64,000 bases of DNA from G965215225 sp965215225. GTDB lineage: Bacteria; Pseudomonadota; Gammaproteobacteria; CBDBNL01; JAAOII01. Numbering within the stretch: position 1 is the stretch's first letter; every line of letters begins with the position of its first letter. The notes below the pieces were generated by a model. The model saw nothing but the letters and a program-made list of their open reading frames with translations, was not told the origin of the DNA and ran no database searches. Shown one piece after another: positions 28,119-35,583 of this stretch. Position numbers and translations under genes: made by a program. The DNA lies in contig OZ244039.1 of assembly GCA_965215225.1 (NCBI GenBank), forward strand, positions 2,232,001 to 2,296,000. Reading direction: 5' to 3'.

Positions 28119-28891
28119 GAATCTTCCAACTGGGCACAGGCAACAAAAGGTGGATTGAGCAGATCTTCTCTGTCATTATATTTTAGCGGTTGTAAGTTTT
28201 GACCCACCAACTTACCACCTGCCTCCTCCACTATACACTGTCCAGCTGCGGTATCCCAAAGAGAAGTAGGGCCAAAGCGAGGATATAACTGTGCCCTGCC
28301 TTCGGCTATATAAGTAAATTTAAGGGCGCTGCCACAGGTAACCCGATTAGCAGCTGCTATCTTATCCAGTAATAGATTGGTTCTTTTATCACTATGGAGA
28401 CTGCTACTCACAATTGTGTAATCGGATAGAGGAGTCTTCTTTACCTTAATCTCTTGCCAATGAGAGTTAACCCTTTTGTAAGCACCCCTGCCTTTGGCGC
28501 CATAGTAAAAATCCTTCGTTGCTGGACAACAGAGGATACCAAAAATGGGAGTATGCTCCTCTACCAAAGCAACATTAATAGTAAATTGCCCATTCTTGCT
28601 AATGAATTCCCTTGTCCCATCAAGCGGATCCACCAGCCAAAAACTCTGCCATTTTTTACGCTCCTGCCATGGAACATTACCCTCTTCGGATAAGACTGGC
28701 ACCCTATGAACCTCAGGTAAGCTTGCCACTAGTATTTGATGTGAAAGCTTATCAGCAATAGTAACCGGTGATCTATCTTGCTTTATCTCTATATCATAGT
28801 CGGTGTTATAGACCTGCATAATCGACTCGGCTGCCTCATCCACAGAATTAACTAATCGGGCAAAGGCATCTGGGTCATCCAAAAATTTCAT
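28091..28891 (-). CDS. cysQ: CysQ, 3'(2'),5'-bisphosphate nucleotidase
   Basis: It hydrolyses PAP (and possibly PAPS), a by-product of sulfate assimilation and sulfation. It belongs to the inositol-monophosphatase fold. Metal-binding motifs are EEG (residues about 70-72) and WLVDPLDGTREFISKNGQFTINVAL (in short, DPLDGTREF), with a C-terminal WDTAAGQCIVEEAGGKL. The length of 266 aa is normal. The ATG abuts the cysC stop (shared base 28891), indicating a cysC-cysQ-uppP operon. Confidence 0.93.
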   Translation of the reverse strand: MKFLDDPDAFARLVNSVDEAAESIMQVYNTDYDIEIKQDRSPVTIADKLSHQILVASLPEVHRVPVLSEEGNVPWQERKKWQSFWLVDPLDGTREFISKNGQFTINVALVEEHTPIFGILCCPATKDFYYGAKGRGAYKRVNSHWQEIKVKKTPLSDYTIVSSSLHSDKRTNLLLDKIAAANRVTCGSALKFTYIAEGRAQLYPRFGPTSLWDTAAGQCIVEEAGGKLVGQNLQPLKYNDREDLLNPPFVACAQLEDSWTRWWQKI

Positions 28892-29496
28892 TAAGAATGA
28901 AGAAGAAACCCCTTCTGTTTTAAGTAATCATAAAGTCTATGAATTGACTCCTCAGGTGTTTCCCGTTCGGTATTCAACACCACCTCAGCAGCTTTCGGCT
29001 CTTCATAGCTAGAATCCATGCCAGTAAAATGCTCAACCTTGCCTTTCTGCGCCTCACTATATATGTGTTTTGGATCCCGTTCTTGGCAGGTCTTAAAAGA
29101 TGCCTTAATATACACCTCAATAAAGTCCCCCGCTGGCATTATGCTTCTTGCTGTCTTCCTATCCTTATGGAAAGGAGATATTAATGCGACCAAGACAAGA
29201 ATGCCTGCATCAGCAAACAACCTTGCCAGCTCGCCAATACGGCGAACATTCTCATGGCGGCTCTCATCCGAGAAGTCCAGGTCCCTGCTAAGACCTGCTC
29301 TAACTATATCACCATCCAACACATAGGAGTGATAGCCTTCATCTGTAAGCTGCTTATCCAGTCCCATGGCAATGGTAGATTTTCCCGCACCACTCAAGCC
29401 AGTAAGCCATATGACCCCTGACTTTTGGTTCTTTTGTCTGCTTCTTTTTGTTCGTGTCACCAATACTTTTGGCGAATATAGGTTCTTAGTCATCAT
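28891..29496 (-). CDS. cysC: CysC, adenylylsulfate kinase
   Basis: It phosphorylates APS to PAPS. The P-loop is GLSGAGKST (residues about 33-41). Other conserved parts are LDGDIVRAGLSRDLDFS, the RRIGELARLFADAG helix and PFHKDRKTAR. The length of 201 aa is normal. cysQ and uppP follow in the same operon. The start is odd: the ATG at 29496 is formed by the last bases of a solitary Cas12a-type repeat (29495-29515). There is no Shine-Dalgarno sequence upstream, so the native 5' region has probably been replaced. Confidence 0.93.
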   Translation of the reverse strand: MMTKNLYSPKVLVTRTKRSRQKNQKSGVIWLTGLSGAGKSTIAMGLDKQLTDEGYHSYVLDGDIVRAGLSRDLDFSDESRHENVRRIGELARLFADAGILVLVALISPFHKDRKTARSIMPAGDFIEVYIKASFKTCQERDPKHIYSEAQKGKVEHFTGMDSSYEEPKAAEVVLNTERETPEESIHRLYDYLKQKGFLLHS

Positions 29497-29515
29497 CTAC
29501 AATAGTAGAAATTTT
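29495..29515 (-). repeat. Solitary Cas12a-type direct-repeat copy B
   Basis: On the minus strand it reads as an exact AATTTCTACTATTGTAGAT with the upstream context ATATAA. The final AT forms part of the cysC start codon. On its other side it continues directly into the IS30-like terminus. The upstream 7 bases match those of copy D at 49805. Confidence 0.75.
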
Positions 29516-29600
29516 ATATTGTGCGAATTTGCATCATAAGTGCAACACCTCTTTGCTTGGACGGGATTATATAATCCCTTCCAAGAATATCAACAAAGAT
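29516..29600 (+). mobile_element. IS30-like left terminus (solo end) with palindrome
   Basis: The sequence GCGAATTTGCATCATAAGTG (from about 29523) matches the terminus at 61509. It is followed by a 30-bp near-perfect palindrome (29556-29585) centred on GGGATTATATAATCCC. No transposase follows. The sequence lies between cysC and the broken MvaI/BcnI-like nuclease, so it looks like a footprint of a mobile element. Confidence 0.6.
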
Positions 29601-29602
29601 TA

Positions 29603-30299
29603 TCAAAAATTGATATCTTCCATTCTTTGATAAAGCTCATCAAGATGATTTTCTGATACACGAAATCCTGTTCCGTGATTTCTTGCCATGGTTCCCTTAT
29701 CGTGTAATCTAAAATCAACCAAAAGATGCCCCGCGGCAAACTGGTTCTTTAGAATAGTCTCGGTGGTGCCATGAGATAATAATCGGGCCCTATTGAACAG
29801 AAAATACTCAGCTCCGTCTCGTTCCTCCACCCTGGCGCCTACTAAAAGGACACACCTTCGCTTCAAATCGCTTTTTTATCTCCGAAAGTTGCCAGGTGGT
29901 GATGATATCACCATCAACACTCCTTACTGAGATGGTTTCATTGTCAATATATAAAAACAACCCTGCACTATTTGGGGTTATTCCCATAGTGTAATACATC
30001 CCCAATCTTTCGTCCTTATCTCTACTTCCATATTTTTTAATAGCAGTGAGAGGGTCCATCTTCCAAGCTTTTTTATTGAAGGTGAATAGGGTAATCATTC
30101 CTGCGTGATTTTCTCTTTTGGCTTTCAGCTCTATTTCTTTCAAGTCAGGGGAGCTGATATTATTCTCTTCTATACCTAGCAGGGTTTCGAGTGTATATCC
30201 GATTCCTGTGGGTCCTTTGCGTAAGGATTTCACATAGCCCATATTTTTAATCTTGGTGAGTCTTTCTTTTACTTGCTTAATTGTTAGTTTCTTGCTCAT
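29603..30299 (-). pseudogene. MvaI/BcnI-like restriction endonuclease, frameshifted
   Basis: The first frame (start ATG 30299) carries the MvaI/BcnI family signature. This includes GIGYTLETLLGIEENNISSP and the catalytic PD-(x)-ELK core in SSPDLKEIELKAKR. It runs to a stop at 29808 after KKRFEAKVC. The remaining C-terminal half continues in another frame (VLLVGARVEERDGAEYFLFN through LDELYQRMEDINF) to 29603. One small indel near 29850 would fuse the two. As read, the nuclease is probably inactive, while its partner methyltransferase upstream is intact. The stop/start overlap with that gene (30296-30299) marks an RM operon. Confidence 0.8.
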
Positions 30300-31564
30300 T
30301 GTTTGTGAAAAACCACAATATATTCATTCGCCATTGTTGATGCCTTCTCACCTACTTTACTTGATGGCGAATTAAGCGACGGCATCACCTTGTTATGGAT
30401 GTCTCTTACGAATATGCTCTCAAACGATAGCCCTACGCCTTCAAAAAAAGAGGCGGTTATCTGATCCATTGGGATCTGATGACCTTTCACATTCCTATTT
30501 CCAACTACAAAACAAACGCTGCCTGTTCTATTAAGATTTCTTCCTATATTTCTAATGGCGTTGTAATAACCATTGAAAAAATGAAGAACATCTATTGCTC
30601 TTTTCTTATCCTCCGCCTGTATCTTCGCTAGGATAGCAACAAGGATTTTGTGCTGATACAATTCTTGGTTTATCGGGCGTGCCTTGCCAAGACCTTCTTT
30701 ATCCACCTTGTAGTTAACTGAACCAAACATATGAAGGTCATCCGTCCATCCCGAGCCAAAGCTTGAGTATTCCCCATAGGCAACCGTAGTTCTGCTATCA
30801 CCATATGGAGGCGATGTAATAACCAGATCATACTTTATGTCCTTATGAATATCCGTCTCAGAGTTGGCTAGGATAGGTTTGCTTGGTCGTCTGGGAATAC
30901 TGCTAGCTTCAAACTCTTTAATCATCTTTTCGGTATGTTCGAAGAACCTAGCTAGAATCTGGTTATCCACTAAAGCTATTTTCTCTTTCTTAATTCTGTG
31001 TCGTTTGAACTCTCCTTTTCTGGTTAGTGATTGATGGCGACAAATGAAGGCAAAGGTGGTTATAAAAAAGCACTTATATTTATATTTACTATTTTTTAGG
31101 ACATAGCGTATTTTCCCTAAGTCCTGTATAGCATCTTTCGTATACCAATAGTCTATGTTTTTAATATTAGGAATACTTGCCTCTGTATTCTTTTGTATTT
31201 TCCCCCGCAGATTGAGGAACTCTTCTTGGAGTTTCTTTATGTTGTATTGTTGAGTTTTGGCTTTCGCTATCAATAGGGCGAGTGGATTTATATCAAAACC
31301 GAAAGACCTGTTGGTTTTAACGCTAGATTGTAATAAGGTGACGCCACTGCCGCAGAAAGGGTCAAAGACAACATCATCTTTTTTTGCGTACCTTTCAAGC
31401 AAGGAATCTACCAATAACGGATGGAGCATTGCTGGGTAAGGGTGTATTTTGTGCCTTCCCCGTTTGAGATGCTCCCCCGCAAAAGACAGCTCGTCTTTGA
31501 TGGTTCTAGGATAATCTACCATAGCAGGAATTTTATATTGCATGAGTTCCCATCCTAAGTGCAT
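30296..31564 (-). CDS. DNA methyltransferase, partner of the MvaI/BcnI-like nuclease
   Basis: This is a SAM-dependent, amino-group DNA methyltransferase. The SAM motif is DVVFDPFCGSGVTLLQ (near residue 65) and the catalytic motif is TSPPYGDSRT (near 261). SPPY usually marks N4-cytosine modification, consistent with MvaI/BcnI partners. The longest frame starts at 31564, but ATG 31543 (preceded by a GGGA) or ATG 31522 (MVDYPRT) is more likely. The upstream codons are encoded by the decayed Cas12a-type repeat and IS30-like terminus. It ends in an ATGA overlap with the nuclease gene. Confidence 0.85.
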   Translation of the reverse strand: MHLGWELMQYKIPAMVDYPRTIKDELSFAGEHLKRGRHKIHPYPAMLHPLLVDSLLERYAKKDDVVFDPFCGSGVTLLQSSVKTNRSFGFDINPLALLIAKAKTQQYNIKKLQEEFLNLRGKIQKNTEASIPNIKNIDYWYTKDAIQDLGKIRYVLKNSKYKYKCFFITTFAFICRHQSLTRKGEFKRHRIKKEKIALVDNQILARFFEHTEKMIKEFEASSIPRRPSKPILANSETDIHKDIKYDLVITSPPYGDSRTTVAYGEYSSFGSGWTDDLHMFGSVNYKVDKEGLGKARPINQELYQHKILVAILAKIQAEDKKRAIDVLHFFNGYYNAIRNIGRNLNRTGSVCFVVGNRNVKGHQIPMDQITASFFEGVGLSFESIFVRDIHNKVMPSLNSPSSKVGEKASTMANEYIVVFHKQ

Positions 31565-31570
31565 AACCTC
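31514..31570 (-). repeat. Decayed Cas12a-type repeat (copy C) plus IS30-like end
   Basis: Positions 31514-31534 match the solitary repeat at 18 of 21 bases. They are followed by a degenerate copy of the same IS30-like terminus (CCTAAGTGCATAACCTC). It aligns along its whole length with 29495-29550 in the same orientation, so the MvaI/BcnI-like island lies between two direct repeats. The methyltransferase start codon lies inside it. Confidence 0.55.
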
Positions 31571-31669
31571 TAATTAACAATGAGTCTCTAAAATGTATAA
31601 CAAGCATTATACCCATCCTTCATTGAATTTGTATCATGTGAATTCGAGGCAAGTGAGATTGCTGTTCCT

Positions 31670-32010
31670 TTTATCCTTTTGAGAATCTGAGCGAGAGGAG
31701 ATTGGCTATCTCTTCTTTTCTTCTTCTCTCCTTCTAGGCTGAGGTCGCTGGCTACTCTTCTTTGGGGAAGCTGAGCCAGAGGAGATTGGCTATCTCTTCC
31801 GCTCTTCTTCTCTCCTTCTAGGCTGAGGTCAGTTGCTACTCCTTTTCTGCCTTGGGGAATCTGAGCTAGGGGAGCTCGGCTACTTCTTTTAGAGTGCTGA
31901 GGCTTAGCTGGACTGCCAATTAATTCGATGATGTAGAGAGGATTAGCAGACCATTCATTTAGGTCATGTTTGATGCCACTATCCTTGCTTCTAGCATTCC
32001 ATCAGCCATC
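31670..32010 (-). pseudogene. Duplicated 3' end of a Type ISP RM gene (fragment)
   Basis: Bases about 31870-32000 align closely with 35600-35765, the C-terminal end of the Type ISP enzyme (shared TCAGACCATTCATTT and TTGATGCCACTATCCTT). The adjoining 31680-31870 carries the same degenerate tandem units (GGCTATCTCTTC..AGGCTGAGGTC) found at 35395-35600. The reading frame is broken. It is a partial duplicate that, with the intact copy, brackets the segment 32010-35400. Confidence 0.75.
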
Positions 32011-32071
32011 AACAAAAGAATAGAAGTAGCCGATTAAAGCTGCCTTCATCCCCTAATACACAGCAACTCCA

Positions 32072-32347
32072 TTAAAAGAAATATACTACCACGCCCAGAC
32101 CTGCAATCATTAAGCTTATAAAGGCAATCACCACACCCCCCACAATAATTGTGGCAATGAGGTTGGCGTGCGTACTCTTGGCAATGGATACATCAACATG
32201 CAAGCGCAAGTCTTTTATATCAGAACGCAGTCCGTCCAGGGCATGCTCCATCGCAAAGCTGTTGTTCGCGAGTTCAATAGCTGCTTTGCGCGCATTCGGC
32301 TCTGGGACCTTCGCTTTTAGTAACGCATCGTAGGCTGCAATGTTCAT
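32072..32347 (-). CDS. Small coiled-coil membrane protein (DUF1640-like)
   Basis: This 91-aa protein has a helical N-terminus (ALLKAKVPEPNARKAAIELA), a short coiled coil around DGLRSDIKDLRLHVDV and a C-terminal transmembrane helix (residues about 62-91). The layout resembles DUF1640/CCDC90-like proteins, which often accompany phages or mobile DNA. Function is unknown. It lies between the duplicated ISP fragment and the IS5-type pseudogene. Confidence 0.65.
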   Translation of the reverse strand: MNIAAYDALLKAKVPEPNARKAAIELANNSFAMEHALDGLRSDIKDLRLHVDVSIAKSTHANLIATIIVGGVVIAFISLMIAGLGVVVYFF

Positions 32348-32596
32348 ATAGTTATTATACCTCCCATCAGGGAATGTCGCCTATCAGGGACACAAACAGG
32401 TTAAATAATGAAGTCTTATTGAAAGGTTTGATTAATTAGTTTATTCTAACCAATTAAGTCGTTTTGATAGGGTGAGATTGAAATTGGGTGTTGATTAGGG
32501 GTATCTAATGGGTGTTTTTGTTCTTTTTGTTCCCGTTTTCTAGCCGGGAGGCGCTTGTTTTTGTTGTTTTTCTTTGATTAAATGGTTTGGGCGGAT
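32348..32596. other. Intergenic stretch beside the IS5-type pseudogene
   Basis: No gene is seen. It probably contains the left end of the IS5-type element; matching terminal inverted repeats could not be recognised by eye. Confidence 0.3.
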
Positions 32597-33564
32597 CTAG
32601 GCCGTGAGTTCGCTCTTAAGGACGGGTCGTTTGAAATTGTAAGCAATGGCAATGAGAAGAGTGGATGCATAATTTCGTGCTTTGCCAAGATAGCGGGCTT
32701 TGGTTAGGTTGAAATGGAGTTTGAGGTGGGCGAAGGTGCGTTCGACGACATTGCGAGTTTTTCGTCGCCTCCTATTTTCTTGGCGTTGTTTTTTGGTGAG
32801 CGGCGTATTGCGATAAGCGCGATGAAGGATACGGCTTTTGTCGCCGAGCAGTGAGGCGATTTTCTTGCCGGCGTAGGCACTGTCGGCATAAACTTCTTGT
32901 TCATCGCCAGTAAGCAGTTCCGCGAGCATTTGAGAGTCGTGGATGTTGCCAGCCGTATAAGCAATTTTCCTAATCAACCCATCGGCATCCGTCTTGGCAT
33001 GAAGTTTATAACCGTAGGTCGTTTTACGCTCCGCTGCCGACCTTGACATTATAAGCTGCATCGGGATCTTGGGTGTTCTTGCCATGGCCGTTCTTCTTCG
33101 GACGAGAACGGGCCGACTCAATGACGGTGGTGTCCACCACTGCTATCTTCCCGTCTTTTAGTATGAACCCTTTTCGTTCTAACTGGTGATTGACCTTATC
33201 CAGCACTTTCACCAATAAGCCGGCCTTCTGCATCTGTTCGCGGAAATTCCAAATGGTCGAATGGTCGGGTGTTTGCGCTTCCGAGTCGAAACCGGTAAAG
33301 TGGCGAAACGATAAATTCACCACCAGATGGTCATCCATCTCGGTATCGCCGATTCGATGCCATACCTGCAACAGTAAGACTTTCAGCATTTGTAGCGGTG
33401 GATAGGCCGGGCTGCCCCGGTGCTTAAATGCCTTTCAACTGTTTCTCAATAGTCCCCCAATCTATCAGTATATCGATAGGATTGAATTTCTTCACTGCCT
33501 TTCGTTCTAACAACATCGGATCCGCTAGACCCAATGCCTTCTGGTCTGAATTATTCCAGCTCAT
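32597..33564 (-). pseudogene. IS5-family transposase, broken by frameshifts
   Basis: Three consecutive frames together encode one transposase. The N-terminus is 33564-33424 (KKFNPIDILIDWGTIEKQL). The middle is about 33423-33024 (RGSPAYPPLQMLKVLLLQVW, DHSTIWNFRE, GKIAVVDTTVIES). The C-terminus is 33121-32597 (ERKTTYGYKLHAKTD, YADSAYAGKK, RNVVERTFAHLK). The DDE motif pieces (VVDTT, ADSAY, VERTF) are present but split. At least two indels (near 33425 and 33040) make it inactive. Confidence 0.88.
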
Positions 33565-33731
33565 AATAATCCCTCTTTTGTTAAAAGTTGCTATAAAAAC
33601 GCTTATTCTATTAAATTCTCAGCTAAATGTAGATTGCTGCTTTTTTTCTGTAATTTTTGATTTTTTCTTGTATAATGCTTCAGTGTTTATAATTATTCAA
33701 ACTTTTCTTATTATTCAAAGAGCAATTTCTT

Positions 33732-35336
33732 ATGGAATTATCAAAATTGAAAGTAAGGGCAAGGAGACATGAGACTGCCCTGACCACTAGGTTAGATATA
33801 ATACAAAAGCAATTCGCCGGGTTGAAGCAGTTCACTGATATGGCTGCTGGACTGAAGCAGTCCCTTGGGCTGAATGCCATACAAAGCCAATATACTGATA
33901 TATTCAGGGAGCAGGAGCGGATTACTGATATGATTGGACTGAATGCGATACAAAGCCAATATACTGGTATATTGAGAGAGCAGGGGTGGATTACTGATAT
34001 GGTGAAGACGCAGGAGCGGATTACTGATATGGTGAAGACGCAGGAGCGGATTACTGATATGATTGGACTGAATGCGATACAAAGCCAATATACTGGTATA
34101 TTGAGAGAGCAGGGGTGGATTACTGATATGGTGAAGACGCAGGAGCGGATTACTGATATGGTGAAGACGCAGGAGCGGATTACTGATATGATTGGACTGA
34201 ATGCGATACAAAGCCAATATACTGGTATATTGAGAGAGCAGGGGTGGATTACTGATATGGTGAAGACGCAGGAGCGGATTACTGATATGATTGGACTGAA
34301 TGCGATACAAAGCCAATATACTGGTATATTGAGAGAGCAGGGGTGGATTACTGATATGGTGAAGACGCAGGAGCGGATTACTGATATGGTGAAGACGCAG
34401 GAGCGGATTACTGATATGATTGGACTGAATGCGATACAAAGCCAATATACTGGTATATTGAGAGAGCAGGGGTGGATTACTGATATGGTGAAGACGCAGG
34501 AGCGGATTACTGATATGATTGGACTGAATGCGATACAAAGCCAATATACTGGTATATTGAGAGAGCAGGGGTGGATTACTGATATGGTGAAGACGCAGGA
34601 GCGGATTACTGATATGGTGAAGACGCAGGAGCGGATTACTGATATGATTGGACTGAATGCGATACAAAGCCAATATACTGATATATTCAGGGAGCAAGAA
34701 GGGTGCCAGTTTTTGCTTGAAGAAACGTCTAGAGAAATAAAAATTCCCCAAATCTTTCATGTTTCACCACTTCCTCCGAAATATAGCGTAGAAATACATG
34801 TACTATCCTTTCAATGTTTGGCCGATGACAAACAAGAAACATATAACCCAACTAATAGTGACGAAAGAACAATTTCGATACCTAAGTCTACTATTACAAC
34901 AGTACTTTTTTCTCTACGTTTACTTCATCGTTGCGTTAATTATTGTTTCGTAGGGAAGTATATTTTTCCTAATGCTTTAGATCATTGCCTCGATAATTTG
35001 AATTTTCCTACAATATCTGAAAGATTTCCTTCCATAGTAAAGACCCTGTTAAGATGGGGGGCATGGTTAGCTGCAGCAGAAATAATCAGCAGACATTCCC
35101 AAATTACGAATAGATTTAAAACTTTATATATTATTTCTATCATCTTATCGGAAAAAACGACAGCAGATTGTATTATTTACGCTGCCAATTGTTCATACGC
35201 CGCTGAGGATAGCAATCCTAAAGTTAGATATTGGCTTAAATTCGGGCGCTCAACCGGATATAAAATACAAACCTCCATAACAATATTAAAAAAATTGAAG
35301 AAGCCAAGTATTAGCACAACTCACCAAGAAATCTAA
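33732..35336 (+). CDS. Protein with near-identical internal tandem repeats, unknown function
   Basis: This 534-aa protein starts with a basic helical region (residues 1-43). From about residue 44 it is built of two alternating units. A 23-residue unit begins MIGLNAIQSQYTGILREQ; a 10-residue unit reads MVKTQERITD. Six complete long units occur with short units in the series 2, 2, 1, 2, 1, 2, followed by a last diverged long unit. Units are almost identical at DNA level (69 and 30 bp). The non-repetitive C-terminus (about 325-534) is predicted globular, with no recognised family. Context (RM genes, IS5 remnant) suggests a defence or surface role, but this is speculation. Confidence 0.75.
   Translation: MELSKLKVRARRHETALTTRLDIIQKQFAGLKQFTDMAAGLKQSLGLNAIQSQYTDIFREQERITDMIGLNAIQSQYTGILREQGWITDMVKTQERITDMVKTQERITDMIGLNAIQSQYTGILREQGWITDMVKTQERITDMVKTQERITDMIGLNAIQSQYTGILREQGWITDMVKTQERITDMIGLNAIQSQYTGILREQGWITDMVKTQERITDMVKTQERITDMIGLNAIQSQYTGILREQGWITDMVKTQERITDMIGLNAIQSQYTGILREQGWITDMVKTQERITDMVKTQERITDMIGLNAIQSQYTDIFREQEGCQFLLEETSREIKIPQIFHVSPLPPKYSVEIHVLSFQCLADDKQETYNPTNSDERTISIPKSTITTVLFSLRLLHRCVNYCFVGKYIFPNALDHCLDNLNFPTISERFPSIVKTLLRWGAWLAAAEIISRHSQITNRFKTLYIISIILSEKTTADCIIYAANCSYAAEDSNPKVRYWLKFGRSTGYKIQTSITILKKLKKPSISTTHQEI
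33930..34697 (+). repeat. In-frame tandem repeat array (69-bp and 30-bp units)
   Basis: The array contains long units of 69 bp (first base ATG of ATGATTGGACTGAATGCG) alternating with one or two 30-bp units (ATGGTGAAGACGCAGGAGCG). Both unit lengths are multiples of three, so copy-number change keeps the frame. The near-absence of substitutions implies recent expansion or continuous homogenisation. Confidence 0.9.
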
Positions 35337-35583
35337 TTAGCAATCCCAACTAAATTGGTTGCCATTGGGTTCATATTCAATCATAAGGCAATTAATCCTT
35401 TAATTCTCTTCTGGGAATTTGAGCTCGGGGAGCTTGGCTATTTATTCTTCTGGGTTGAGCTTGGTGGCTTTTTATTCTCTTCTTCTAGGCTGAACTCGGT
35501 GGACACTTCTTTTCTTCCTTTGGCAATTTGAGCTCGGGAGGCTGGCTATCTCTTCTGCTCTTCTGCTAGGCTGAGGTCGGTGG
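35337..35583. repeat. Degenerate tandem units downstream of the Type ISP gene
   Basis: From about 35395 the sequence repeats imperfectly. The units are rich in GAGCTCGGGGAG, TTGGCTAT and TTCTTCTAGGCTGA, and also run into the last coding part of the ISP gene. The same units occur at 31680-31870. No gene is present. Confidence 0.6.

Noticed and set aside
28892..29600. Riboswitch or attenuator upstream of cysC
   Set aside because: The upstream sequence is the solitary repeat plus an IS30-like end, with no conserved riboswitch elements.
33792..34760. Long minus-strand frame through the repeat protein gene
   Set aside because: It exists only because the repeat units are multiples of three; the plus strand has the unique C-terminal domain and a sensible start.
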